A stretch of 31,863 bases of DNA from DASXAQ01 sp036406615 (GCA_036406615.1 DASXAQ010000061.1:1-31863), one strand, 5' to 3'; counted from the stretch's first letter, positions 8,258-16,137 are shown. Notes: generated from the letters alone by a model not told the origin. Numbers and translations: made by a program.

Positions 8258-8348
8258 ACCCCCTCCGCTCCACCGGGTCGTTCTCTTATGCGCGCCGGGC
8301 CCCGTCGCGTTCACGCGATCCCGCCGACCCCTGCATCGTGTCTGGAGT

Positions 8349-9080
8349 ATGGGAAGCTACCTCCCCGTGACTCCGCGCGGTCTGGATCGCCTGCTCGAAC
8401 TCCAGGAGGTCGATCTCGCCATCGACCGGCTGCTGGCCCGGCGCCAGGTGCTGGAGTCCGGCGAGGAGGTCGGCCGGGCGCGCCAGCATCTGGCGACGAC
8501 CGAGGCGGCGCTCGCGGAGCAGGGGCTTGCGCTCGACGACGTCGGCAGGGACCAACGCCGCCTGGAGGGCGACGTGGACGCGTTCGGCCAGCGGATCTCC
8601 GCGGAGGAACGCCGGTTGTTCGACGGCAGCGTCGCCAATCCAAAGGAGCTGGAGTCCATCCAGGCCGAGGTCGCGGGCATGCGGGGCCGCCTGGCCCGCA
8701 TCGAGGACCAACTGCTCGAGACGATGGAGCGCCGCGAAGAGCTGGAAGGCCGGCTGAAGGCGTTCGAGGCGGAGGCGGCCGAGGCACAGGCCGCGCTCGA
8801 GCGATCCCTGGGGGACTCCGCGGGCGAGCTGGCCACCATCCAGGCCGGCCTCGATGCTCGCACCGCAGAGCGCGATGCGATCCGGCCCGCGATCGACGAA
8901 GACCTGCTGGAGCTGTACGACGACCTGCGCCGGCAGAAGAAGGGCGTCGGCGCGGCCGCCCTCGTGGACGGCGTCTGCCAGGGCTGTCACCAGAAGCTGT
9001 CGGCCGTCGAGCTCGACCGCCTCAAGCGGGCCGACGGCGTCCGGAGGTGCGACTACTGCCGCAGGATCCTGGTCTTCTGA
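8349..9080 (+). CDS. Coiled-coil protein with C4 zinc ribbon
   Basis: 243 residues from the ATG at 8349; a GTG at 8367 (237 residues, MTPRGLDRLLELQ) is equally possible because neither has a clean ribosome site. Residues ~10-190 are a long charged coiled coil (heptads such as LLELQEVDLAIDRLLARRQ and AGMRGRLARIEDQLLETMERREELEGRL). The C-terminus carries C210-x2-C213 and C234-x2-C237, a treble-clef zinc ribbon. This matches the family of coiled-coil zinc-ribbon proteins common in actinobacteria and epsilon-proteobacteria (CT398/HP0958-like), implicated in nucleic-acid or protein binding. Here, as in other actinobacteria, it is followed by an RNase H-like gene, and the two stop/start signals overlap. 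Confidence 0.85.
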   Translation: MGSYLPVTPRGLDRLLELQEVDLAIDRLLARRQVLESGEEVGRARQHLATTEAALAEQGLALDDVGRDQRRLEGDVDAFGQRISAEERRLFDGSVANPKELESIQAEVAGMRGRLARIEDQLLETMERREELEGRLKAFEAEAAEAQAALERSLGDSAGELATIQAGLDARTAERDAIRPAIDEDLLELYDDLRRQKKGVGAAALVDGVCQGCHQKLSAVELDRLKRADGVRRCDYCRRILVF

Positions 9081-9526
9081 TCGTCTCCTGCGACGGCGCC
9101 GCGCGCGGCAACCCCGGCCCGGCCGGCATCGGAGCTGTGGTCGCCGATGCCCGCGGGCGGGTCCTGGCCGAGATCGCCGAGGGCATCGGCATCGCCACGA
9201 ACAACGTCGCGGAGTACCGAGCGGCCATCGCGGGACTCGGCCGCGCGCGCGAGCTCGGCGGGCAGGACGCGCTGCTTCGATCGGACAGCAAGCTGCTCGT
9301 CGAGCAGCTGTCCGGTCGATGGCGGGTTCGAAACCCCACGCTGATCGCGCTGCACGGGGAGGCGCGCGCGGCCGCGAAGGCGCTTCGCCGCGTTCAGTTC
9401 GAACACGTGCCGCGCCGTCTGAACGCGCACGCGGACCGGCTGGCCAACGCCGGCGTGGACGCCTGGCTCGCCGGGCCCGGCCGCGACTGGCGGCCCGCCG
9501 ACCCGAACGCGGAGCTGTTCGACTGA
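9077..9526 (+). CDS. RNase HI-like protein, apparent CTG start overlapping the upstream stop
   Basis: 149 residues if read from CTG at 9077 (LIVSCDGAARGNPGP). The catalytic acidic residues of RNase HI are all visible: D in SCDGAARGN, E in NVAEYRAAI, D in LRSDSKLL and D in RLNAHADRLAN. The fold would remove RNA from RNA-DNA hybrids. The start is unusual: CTG at 9077 overlaps the TGA of the zinc-ribbon gene (CTGA) and gives the N-terminus expected for the family. The only canonical alternative is GTG at 9047, which adds ten residues (MRLLPQDPGL), overlaps the upstream gene by 34 nt and has GGAG directly against it. The same CTGA arrangement appears at 14101-14103. Convergent with the next gene, with a single base between the two stop codons. 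Confidence 0.85.
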   Translation: MIVSCDGAARGNPGPAGIGAVVADARGRVLAEIAEGIGIATNNVAEYRAAIAGLGRARELGGQDALLRSDSKLLVEQLSGRWRVRNPTLIALHGEARAAAKALRRVQFEHVPRRLNAHADRLANAGVDAWLAGPGRDWRPADPNAELFD

Positions 9527-9527
9527 G

Positions 9528-10919
9528 CTAGACGGGCTGCTCGGTGGGACCCGCGGCGTCGGGGTCGCCGTTCGGCGTGCGGACCCGCGCGGCCAGCCGC
9601 GCAAGCCACACCTCGTACAGCACGAGCGCGCCGGCGATGATCAGGACGCCCCACCAGGGGGGCCCGAAGATCAGCAGCACGAGCACGGCGACGACCGCGC
9701 CGCCGATCTGCAGCGCGCCGATGTGGCCTTTCACCCAGTCGCCGAACGGCCCCTCGCTCACCTGGCCGCTGACCGCCTCGCCGAACAGCGCCGCGATCTC
9801 GCGCGCCAGCCAGGTGATCTTGCTTCGCAGCCACACCGCCCAGCCGTAGGGTCCCGTCACCAACGCGATGACCAACACGATCAGCGAAACCACCAGCAGC
9901 CACGACGTGTACACGCGGAGGTCGTGGACGAGCGCGTCGCCGACGGATTGGGCTGCGGCGCGATTGATGGGGTCTCGGATCGTGGCGACTTGGTTCGACA
10001 CCACCAGCCGCGACACCTGGCGCACGACGACCAGGCCGACGGCGAAGCCGGTCATCATCACGATGAGCGTGCGCCGTCGGTGGACCGAGACCCAGAGCGT
10101 CACCGGGATCAGCACGATGGTCAGCACGATCAGCAGGATCACGAGCCGGTTGACGAACCGGAACGCCTGCTGGGCGGTCTTCAACTGGCTGGACTTGAAC
10201 AGGACGATCTGGCCGAAGTTCGAGGGGAGGGTGATGCCGAGCGCCGCCGACAGCTTCTCGATCGCCGCCGACGGGACGTCGTTGGCCGAGATCGTGGGCA
10301 GGGTCACCGGGCGTCCGACCAGGTTCGAGATGAACGACTGCACCTGCTGCATCGCCTGGTTCACGAGCGGAACCATGTTCAGCACGACGGCGCCGGCGAC
10401 GACCGACACCACTCCCTTCTTGCCCTCCAGCACGGCGACGACCTGCGCGTGGGCGAATTGGTTCGCCTGGACCCAGAGGTTCTCGAACCCCTGCGAGGCC
10501 ACGAGCTTCTGCACCTGGGACTCGAGGAAGTTGCGGGCCGCTGCCGTCACCGGCGCCGCGAGGACTTGCAGCTGCTCGGGGAGTGCCGAGGCGATGCGCT
10601 GCTCGACGTCCAGCGCTTCGAATGTCGAGTTCGTGATGTTGCGGCTGATCGCTTTCTGAACAGCCGGGGATTCGATCAGGGGCCCAACGGTGGCCACGTA
10701 GTGGTTCGTGTCGACGAACGTTCGCCGCGCCCAGGCCGCCGGCACGGTGACCGTGAACAGCAGGATGAGCACCACCACGAGCGTCCCGGCGACCACGCTG
10801 CGGAAGCGGCGCCGGCGGCGCGGCGCGTCCTTCGTCTGCTCGAGCTCCGCCTTGACCTCGTCGAGCTCTTTGCGCAGGTCGCCGATCTCGCGCTCGGTGT
10901 CGTGTGGCTCGTCGCTCAC
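9528..10919 (-). CDS. Multi-pass membrane protein with N-terminal coiled coil
   Basis: 463 residues from GTG at 10919, supported by GGGAGG about 8 nt upstream and a TAAGGT -10 near 10954-10959. Residues 1-35 are a charged coiled coil (EREIGDLRKELDEVKAELEQ), followed by a basic patch and a first membrane helix (~43-62). Residues ~65-255 form a large extracytoplasmic region rich in Ala/Val/Gln helices (VGPLIESPAVQKAISRNITNS). Further membrane helices lie near 260-280, 290-310, 345-370 and 405-440. I recognise the layout from many actinobacterial hypothetical membrane proteins but not a named function. It is divergent from the HdeD-like gene. Confidence 0.75.
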   Translation of the reverse strand: MSDEPHDTEREIGDLRKELDEVKAELEQTKDAPRRRRRFRSVVAGTLVVVLILLFTVTVPAAWARRTFVDTNHYVATVGPLIESPAVQKAISRNITNSTFEALDVEQRIASALPEQLQVLAAPVTAAARNFLESQVQKLVASQGFENLWVQANQFAHAQVVAVLEGKKGVVSVVAGAVVLNMVPLVNQAMQQVQSFISNLVGRPVTLPTISANDVPSAAIEKLSAALGITLPSNFGQIVLFKSSQLKTAQQAFRFVNRLVILLIVLTIVLIPVTLWVSVHRRRTLIVMMTGFAVGLVVVRQVSRLVVSNQVATIRDPINRAAAQSVGDALVHDLRVYTSWLLVVSLIVLVIALVTGPYGWAVWLRSKITWLAREIAALFGEAVSGQVSEGPFGDWVKGHIGALQIGGAVVAVLVLLIFGPPWWGVLIIAGALVLYEVWLARLAARVRTPNGDPDAAGPTEQPV

Positions 10920-11085
10920 GAAACCCCCCTCCCGGACCGAAGCCCGGCCCACCTTACTTCAGATCTCCCCGGCGGCTTTCATCCGGATGGGGGGACGCGA
11001 GGCTCCCACGACGCCCGAAAGGTTGATGGCAGAATGAGCGAACGGGCGCGGGATCGTCCCGCGGCCGGGGAGGGGGGTTTTCCCG

Positions 11086-11655
11086 ATGGCCACCGCGCAG
11101 ACCGATCCCGGGGACATGATCCAGACCGTCGGGCGCTCGTGGGGATGGATCCTGTTCTTCGGGATCATCTCGATCCTGGCCGGCATCGTCATCACGGCGC
11201 ACCCCTCGAGCTCGGTGTTCGCGTTCGCCATCCTGTGGGGAGCCTGGCTGTTCGTGGCCGGCATCTTCCGTCTGGTCGAGGCCATCGCCGACTCCGGCGA
11301 GACCGGCGGGATGCGCGTGCTCATGGCCATCCTCGGCATCCTGAGCATCCTGATCGGGCTGTTCTTCATGCGGCACGTGTACCAGACCGTCGCGATCATC
11401 GCCTTCCTCCTGGGGTTGTTCTGGGTGGTCGGCGGCATCATCGAGTTCGTCGTGGCCGTGTCCCATCGCGACATGCCCGGGCGTGGATGGCGGATCTTCA
11501 TGGGCATCCTCGGCTTCATCGCCGGGCTGATCGTGCTCGCGGAGCCGGGCATCTCCCTGGTGACGCTCGCATGGGTGCTGGGCATCTGGCTGGTCGTGTA
11601 CGGCATCATGGAGATCGTCGTGTCGCTGCAGGTCCGCAAGCTGGAGCACGCGTAG
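11086..11655 (+). CDS. HdeD/DUF308 family membrane protein
   Basis: 189 residues with six hydrophobic helices in three pairs: residues 15-35, 41-60, 71-88, 95-115, 128-145 and 152-172. Each pair follows the DUF308 pattern (GxxxILAGIxxxxxP, then W..AGIFRLVEAI). HdeD in E. coli is an acid-stress membrane protein; most homologues have no known activity. ATG at 11086 has a strong GGGGAGGGGGG 8-18 nt upstream. The gene stands alone on the plus strand, divergent from the preceding membrane protein and 10 bp before rnpB. Confidence 0.9.
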   Translation: MATAQTDPGDMIQTVGRSWGWILFFGIISILAGIVITAHPSSSVFAFAILWGAWLFVAGIFRLVEAIADSGETGGMRVLMAILGILSILIGLFFMRHVYQTVAIIAFLLGLFWVVGGIIEFVVAVSHRDMPGRGWRIFMGILGFIAGLIVLAEPGISLVTLAWVLGIWLVVYGIMEIVVSLQVRKLEHA

Positions 11656-11665
11656 ACTCGGGGCC

Positions 11666-12021
11666 GAAGGAGCCGGCCGGGCGGCCGCGGCCCGGTACCA
11701 GCGGGTCGAGGAAAGTCCGGACTCCACAGGGCAGGGTGCTGGGTAACGCCCAGGCGGGGTGACCCGCGGACAGTGCCACAGAGACAGACCGCCCGGCGCG
11801 AGCCGGGCAAGGGTGAAACGGTGAGGTAAGAGCTCACCAGCGGCCGGGTGACCGGCCGGCTCGGCAAACCCCACCCGGAGCAAGGCCAAGCAGGGGGCGG
11901 GCGGCCCGTCCGACGCCCCCGGGTCGGCTGCACGAGGGCCGCGGCGACGCGGCTCCCAGATGGATGGCCGCCGCCCGGCGTTTCGCCGGGAACAGAATCC
12001 GGCTTACAGGCCGGCTCCTTC
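11666..12021 (+). ncRNA. rnpB: RNase P RNA, bacterial class A
   Basis: The conserved core is plain: GAGGAAAGTCCGGACTCC at 11708 (P4/CR-I region), CACAGAGACAGACCGCC, GGGTGAAACGGTGAGGTAAGAG (CR-II/III area) and CAGAATCCGGCTTACAGGCC near the 3' end (CR-V). The termini pair: GAAGGAGCCGGCC at 11666-11678 is the exact complement of GGCCGGCTCCTTC at 12009-12021, giving helix P1. Length about 356 nt. It is the catalytic RNA that trims tRNA 5' leaders. No terminator is visible; the next gene starts 16 nt later. Confidence 0.96.
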
Positions 12022-12030
12022 GTTTACCCT
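12003..12030 (+). promoter_or_regulatory. Candidate promoter of the TlpA-like gene inside the rnpB 3' end
   Basis: CTTACA (12003-12008, four of six matches to TTGACA) and TACCCT (12025-12030) are 16 bp apart. The GTG start follows 6 nt after the -10, which would give a leaderless mRNA. The -35 lies in the conserved CR-V segment of rnpB. Confidence 0.4.
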
Positions 12031-12036
12031 CGGCGC

Positions 12037-12558
12037 GTGCGCCGGGCCATCGTCATCTGTTCCGCGGCCGCCATCGTGCTGACCGGGTGCTCCTCGAATG
12101 CGACGGGGAGCTTCTCGTACGCTCCCGTGTCGGGCATGCTGCCGGCGCTCGGCGGCCAGACCTTGCAGGGCGGGACGCTGTCGCCCGACCAGTACCGCGG
12201 CAGGGTGGTGGTCGTGAACTTCTGGAACTACGACTGCCCGCCGTGCCGCCGCGAGCAGCCCGTCCTGCAGCAGGCGTGGGAACGCCTGCGTGCCAAGGGC
12301 GTGAGCGTCATCGGGGTGATGTACACGGGCGGCGGGTGGCCGGCGTCGCAGTCGGCCGCGGCCGACTACGTGACGGCGCAGGGCGTGACGTACCCGGCGA
12401 TCGTCGACGCGGGATCGGTGCTGAGCCGTTCGTTCCGGATCCCGGGCATCCCGACCACGGTGATCGCCGATCGGACGGGCCACCTTCGATACCGCGTGCT
12501 CGGCCCGCTGAAGCCGGGCGAGCTGGAGTCGATCATCGCGACGCTCGGGTCCCCGTGA
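12037..12558 (+). CDS. TlpA-like thioredoxin-fold lipoprotein
   Basis: 173 residues from GTG at 12037. The signal peptide ends in lipobox LTGC (Cys18). The thioredoxin fold starts near residue 50 (DQYRGRVVVVNFWNYDCPPCRREQP), with the redox pair C67-P-P-C70, followed by VSVIGVMYTGG and the cis-Pro segment GIPTTVIADRTG. TlpA/ResA-type proteins reduce or exchange disulfides outside the membrane, often for cytochrome c or copper-site maturation. The longer in-frame ORF that runs back through rnpB is not coding. Its last 26 bp overlap the end of lipA on the other strand. Confidence 0.88.
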   Translation: MRRAIVICSAAAIVLTGCSSNATGSFSYAPVSGMLPALGGQTLQGGTLSPDQYRGRVVVVNFWNYDCPPCRREQPVLQQAWERLRAKGVSVIGVMYTGGGWPASQSAAADYVTAQGVTYPAIVDAGSVLSRSFRIPGIPTTVIADRTGHLRYRVLGPLKPGELESIIATLGSP

Positions 12559-13540
12559 GCGCGCCCGTCGACTGCGCGCTTCGCAGCTGTCGCCCCGCGC
12601 GATAGGAGGAGCGGACCAGCGGGCCCGCCTCGACGTGGGCGAACCCCAGCTCGTCTTCGCCGGCGCGCGCGTACGCCGCGAACTCGTCCGGGTGGACCCA
12701 GCGATCGACCGGGAGGTGCATGCGCGTGGGTTGCAGGTACTGGCCGATCGTCAAGAGCTCGCAGCCCGCGTCGCGAAGGTCGTGCATGGCCTGCGGCACC
12801 TCGTCCGGGCGCTCGCCCATCCCCAGGATGAGGTTCGACTTCGTGAGCTGTGCGGGCCGGACTCGCTTGGCGATGCGCAGCACCTCGAGCGAGCGGTCGT
12901 AGCCGAAGGCCGGACGGATCCGTGCGTGCAGCCGTCGCACGGTCTCCAGATTGTGGGCGAACACGTCGGGCTCCGCGTCGATCACCGTCGCGATGTCGCG
13001 TTCGCCGCCGCGAAAGTCCGACGGGAGCACCTCGATGCCGGCGTCCGGGACGGCCTCGCGCACCGCTCGGATCGCGGCGGCCCAGATGGCGGCGCCGCCG
13101 TCGGGAAGGTCGTCCCGCGCGACGCCGGTGATGACCACGTGTCGCAGGCCCATGGATCGAACCGCGTCGGCGATCCGTCCGGGTTCGTCGGCGTCGGCCG
13201 GCTCGGGACGAGCCGTCATGACGTCGCAGAACCCGCAGCGGCGCGTGCAGCGGTCGCCCAGGATCAGGAACGTGGCCTCCCGGTCCTCCCAGCACTCGTA
13301 GATGTTCGGGCAGGAGGCCTCCTCGCAGACCGTGTGCAGGCGCTGTCCGCGCATGAGGTCCTTGAGGTCGGAGTAGTTCGGCCCGGTGCGCGCCTTGACG
13401 CGCAGCCACTCGGGGCGCCTCGCGCCGCCGACGCCCCCGGCGCCGGCTTCACCGGCCGGAGCGCCGTTCGTGCCGTCGCCCGTTCGCACGATGGGCAGGA
13501 ACAGTCGCCGGCCGTGCGGGTTGTGGTCGCGGGTTGGCAT
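12533..13540 (-). CDS. lipA: Lipoyl synthase
   Basis: 335 residues; radical SAM enzyme that inserts two sulfurs into octanoyl groups on lipoyl domains. Both Fe-S motifs are intact: the auxiliary cluster C72-x4-C77-x5-C83 (CEEASCPNIYEC) and the SAM cluster C98-x3-C102-x2-C105 (CTRRCGFC). The C-terminal RSSY (Ser ligand of the auxiliary cluster) is also present. The ATG at 13540 has no ribosome site; TAGACT at 13548-13553 ends 7 nt before it, so the mRNA is probably leaderless. Residues 20-42 are a Gly/Ala-rich insert before the conserved core. It lies last in the minus-strand run E1-alpha, E1-beta, GNAT, lipA, 23 bp after the GNAT gene. Its 3' end overlaps tlpA convergently. Confidence 0.97.
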   Translation of the reverse strand: MPTRDHNPHGRRLFLPIVRTGDGTNGAPAGEAGAGGVGGARRPEWLRVKARTGPNYSDLKDLMRGQRLHTVCEEASCPNIYECWEDREATFLILGDRCTRRCGFCDVMTARPEPADADEPGRIADAVRSMGLRHVVITGVARDDLPDGGAAIWAAAIRAVREAVPDAGIEVLPSDFRGGERDIATVIDAEPDVFAHNLETVRRLHARIRPAFGYDRSLEVLRIAKRVRPAQLTKSNLILGMGERPDEVPQAMHDLRDAGCELLTIGQYLQPTRMHLPVDRWVHPDEFAAYARAGEDELGFAHVEAGPLVRSSYRAGRQLRSAQSTGALTGTRASR

Positions 13541-13547
13541 CGGGGCC

Positions 13548-13553
13548 AGTCTA
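13548..13553 (-). promoter_or_regulatory. -10 box of lipA (TAGACT)
   Basis: TAGACT on the minus strand lies in the 23-bp gap between the GNAT gene and lipA, 7 nt before the lipA ATG, where a ribosome site is missing. This suggests an internal promoter and a leaderless lipA mRNA. Confidence 0.5.
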
Positions 13554-13563
13554 GGCGACGCCG

Positions 13564-14103
13564 TCACGAAGGCGGCGGCCATTCCTCCGCGGTGACCGCG
13601 TACACGTCGTGGTCCTCCCAGGCGCCGGCGATTCTCAGATATCGAGGGGACCGGCCCTCGCATCGAAATCCGTTCTTCTGCAGGACTCTGGCCGACGCGA
13701 CGTTGGTCGGCATGACGGCCGCCTGCACGCGGTGCAGGCCCGCGTTGGAGAACGCGAACCCGACGACCTGACGCACGGCCTGCGTCGCGTACCCGCGGCC
13801 GTTGCGCTCGCCGTCCACGAAGTACCCGAGCGTCGCGTTGTCCCAGGCTCCGCGCACGACGTTGGACAGGCTGATGCGCCCGACCGCGTCGCCGGTCGAC
13901 TCTTCGACGATGACGAACCCGTAGCCGCGGTCGGCCTCGCGGTCCGCCTCGGCGCGGGCGGCGTCGACGGCCTGACCCTCGGCCGTGTAGAAGGACTCCG
14001 GGCGGATCGGATCGAACGGCGCCAGGAACTCCCGGTTGCGGAGGTACAGCTCGAGGACCGCCCGCGCGTCCCGCGCACGGAACGGGCGGATCGTGACGCT
14101 CAG
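13564..14103 (-). CDS. GNAT acetyltransferase (RimJ/RimL-like), apparent CTG start
   Basis: 179 residues if read from CTG at 14103. The N-terminus then reads (M)SVTIRPFRARDARAVLELY, typical of RimJ/L-type GNATs. The acetyl-CoA loop is ERNGRGYATQAVRQVV (R/Q-x-x-G-x-G/A), followed by GLHRVQAAVMPTNVASARVLQKNGF, the RimJ/L signature. No ATG, GTG or TTG lies in frame anywhere near the expected start. Upstream the frame runs through E1-beta without one, and the first downstream candidate is a GTG near residue 80, which would remove half of the domain. The CTG overlaps the TGA of E1-beta (CTGA), so translation is probably coupled. It likely acetylates a protein N-terminus or a small amine; the target is unknown. 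Confidence 0.85.
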   Translation of the reverse strand: MSVTIRPFRARDARAVLELYLRNREFLAPFDPIRPESFYTAEGQAVDAARAEADREADRGYGFVIVEESTGDAVGRISLSNVVRGAWDNATLGYFVDGERNGRGYATQAVRQVVGFAFSNAGLHRVQAAVMPTNVASARVLQKNGFRCEGRSPRYLRIAGAWEDHDVYAVTAEEWPPPS

Positions 14104-15086
14104 AAGCGCGCCAACTCTTTCATGCGCTCGTACACCCGGTCGGCGTCGGGCATGAAGAAGTGCTCGAGCGCCCCCGCGAACGGCATCGCGGGGATGTCGG
14201 GCCCGCCCAGTCGCACGACGGGCGCGTCCAGGTCGAACATCAGCTCCTCGGAGATCGTCGCCGAGATCTCGGCGCCGGCGCCGTACGTTCGGTTGTCTTC
14301 GTAGACCACCATGGCCTTGCCGGTCTTGGCGACAGAGCGCAGGATCGTCTCGCGGTCCAGCGGCGCGATGGTGCGCACGTCCACGACCTCGACGGACACG
14401 CCTTCCTCGTCCTGCAGCCGCTGCGCCGACTCCAGGCAGTGGTGCAGCATCAGCCCGTACGCGATCGCGGTCAGGTCGGTGCCCTCGCGCTTCACGTCCG
14501 CGAGCCCGATCGGGACCTCGTACGGCTCGTCGGGCACGTCGCCCTTGATCAGCCGGTACGTCTTCTTGTGCTCCAGGAACAGCACGGGGTCGGGGTCCCG
14601 GATGGCGGCGCGCAGCAGCCCCTTCGTGTCGTGCGGCGTGGACGGGGTCACGACCTTCAATCCCGGGACGTGGCCGTAGAAGGCCTCGATCGACTGCGAG
14701 TGGTACAACGCGCCGTGCACGCCGCCGCCGTACGGCGTGCGCACGACCATGGGGACCGTCCAGTCGCCGTTCGAGCGGTACCGGATCCGCGCCGCCTCCG
14801 ACACCAGCTGGTCGAACGCGGGGTGGATGAAGTCGGCGAACTGGATCTCCGCTACCGGAAGCAGTCCCGCCATCGCCATCCCGATGGCCACGCCCACGAT
14901 GGACGACTCCGCGAGCGGCGTGTCGATCACGCGGGCCTCGCCGAACTCCTCCAGGAAGTTCGCGGTGGCGCGGAACACGCCGCCGCGGGCGCCGACGTCC
15001 TCGCCCATCACCAGGACGCGATCGTCCTGGCGCATCTCCTCCCACAGGGTGTCGTGGATCGTCTGGATGACGTTCTTCTCGGTCAC
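14100..15086 (-). CDS. 2-oxoacid dehydrogenase E1 beta subunit (branched-chain type)
   Basis: 328 residues; forms the alpha2beta2 thiamine-diphosphate E1 with the upstream gene. Family motifs run from MGEDVGARGGVFRAT through DTPLAESSIVGVAIGMAMAG, PVAEIQFADFIHPAFDQ, TPYGGGVHGALYHSQSIEAFYGHVPGL (cofactor and subunit contacts) to VEVVDVRTIAPLD and KTGKAMVVYED. The start is GTG at 15086 with AGGGAG about 7 nt upstream; 19 nt separate it from the E1-alpha stop. It lies between E1-alpha and the GNAT gene, whose start overlaps its stop. The length equals the usual E1-beta, unlike the second copy at 20129-21268, which has a long N-terminal extension. Confidence 0.95.
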   Translation of the reverse strand: MTEKNVIQTIHDTLWEEMRQDDRVLVMGEDVGARGGVFRATANFLEEFGEARVIDTPLAESSIVGVAIGMAMAGLLPVAEIQFADFIHPAFDQLVSEAARIRYRSNGDWTVPMVVRTPYGGGVHGALYHSQSIEAFYGHVPGLKVVTPSTPHDTKGLLRAAIRDPDPVLFLEHKKTYRLIKGDVPDEPYEVPIGLADVKREGTDLTAIAYGLMLHHCLESAQRLQDEEGVSVEVVDVRTIAPLDRETILRSVAKTGKAMVVYEDNRTYGAGAEISATISEELMFDLDAPVVRLGGPDIPAMPFAGALEHFFMPDADRVYERMKELARF

Positions 15087-15105
15087 CTCGTGGCTCCCTG
15101 AGACG

Positions 15106-16137
15106 TCAACCCTCGAGAGGGTCGGGCTCCGCGAACACGTCGCGGGTGGCCGTGGCCGGATCCGGGTCGGGGGCGTTCCAGGCCTCGTCGACCGCGCGGT
15201 CGATCTCGACCTTGATCTCCTCCTGCGTGCGTTCGATGCCCTCGTCCGTCAGCAGGCCCTGTTCCTTCAGGTACGCGGCGAACTCGATCAGGGGATCGTG
15301 GCGCTTGTGCTCCTCGACCTCCTCGCGCGACCGGTACGTGCGGTCGTCGTCGTCGGAGGTGTGGGGGCGGAACCGGTACGTCTTGTACTCCACCAGCGTC
15401 GGGCCCTCGCCGGCGCGAGCGCGGTCGACCGCCGTCTTGGCCGCCGCGTAGCTCGCCAGCACGTCGTTGCCGCTGGCCACCACGCCCGGGAATCCGTACC
15501 CCTCGGCGCGGGCGGCGACGTCGGCGATCGCCATCTGCTTGGACAGCGGCACGCTGATCGCGTACTCGTTGTTCTCGCAGAAGAAGACCACCGGCAGCCG
15601 GTGGATGCCCGCGAAGTTGAGCGCCTCGTGCCAGTCGCCCTCGCTGGTGGCACCCTCGCCGAACCAGCAACCGACGACCGCGTCCTCGCCCCGCAGCTTC
15701 ATGGCGTACGCGATGCCGGCCGCGTGCGGGATCTGCGTCGCGATGGGTGAGGAGTGCGTCACGATGCGCAGGCGCCGGGAGCCCCAGTGGGCCGGCATCT
15801 GGCGACCGCCCGACGATGGGTCCTGGCGTTTGCCGAACACGCCGAGGAACACGTCGAGCGGCGTCATGCCCATCACCAGGCACACGGTCATGTCGCGGTA
15901 ATAGGGGACGATGTAGTCCTTCGACCGGTCGAATGCCCACGCGGACGCGGCCTGGCATCCCTCGTGGCCCGATACGGGCACGACGAACGCGGCCTTACCC
16001 TGTCGGTTGAGTCGGAACTGGGCTTCGTCGCACTGGCGGGCCGTCACCATGTGACGGTAGATGGCGCGAAGGTCCTGCTCGGAGAGGCCGAGCGCCCGGT
16101 GGGAGCTCGCGGCCTCGCCTTCGACCCTGGTCGCCAA
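15106..16137 (-). CDS. 2-oxoacid dehydrogenase E1 alpha subunit (branched-chain type)
   Basis: 343 residues; decarboxylates 2-oxoacids with thiamine diphosphate. Motifs: GHEGCQAASAWAFD, IVPYYRDM, SSPIATQIPHAAGIAYAMKL and the ThDP motif GEGATSEGDWHEALNFAG..FCENN, where GEG in place of GDG is typical of branched-chain 2-oxoacid dehydrogenases. YRFRPHTSDDDDRTYRSREE holds the phosphorylation-loop analogue. TTG at 16137 is the most likely start: AGGAGG is 8 nt upstream and no ATG/GTG fits. TAGAAT at 16175-16180 preceded by TGC gives an extended -10. The unit continues with E1-beta, GNAT and lipA. No E2 or E3 follows, so it must borrow them, most simply from the operon at 17768-23730 (inference). 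Confidence 0.94.
   Translation of the reverse strand: MATRVEGEAASSHRALGLSEQDLRAIYRHMVTARQCDEAQFRLNRQGKAAFVVPVSGHEGCQAASAWAFDRSKDYIVPYYRDMTVCLVMGMTPLDVFLGVFGKRQDPSSGGRQMPAHWGSRRLRIVTHSSPIATQIPHAAGIAYAMKLRGEDAVVGCWFGEGATSEGDWHEALNFAGIHRLPVVFFCENNEYAISVPLSKQMAIADVAARAEGYGFPGVVASGNDVLASYAAAKTAVDRARAGEGPTLVEYKTYRFRPHTSDDDDRTYRSREEVEEHKRHDPLIEFAAYLKEQGLLTDEGIERTQEEIKVEIDRAVDEAWNAPDPDPATATRDVFAEPDPLEG

Noticed and set aside
8288..9076. N-terminal half of the long frame ending in RNase H
   Set aside because: It is the shadow of the zinc-ribbon gene; only the part after 9047/9077 shows family motifs.
9723..11762. Plus-strand frame of 679 codons
   Set aside because: Overlaps a membrane protein on the other strand, the HdeD-like gene in another frame and the rnpB 5' end; no domain visible.
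11848..12036. Upstream extension of the TlpA-like frame
   Set aside because: It lies within rnpB; the signal peptide and lipobox start at 12037.
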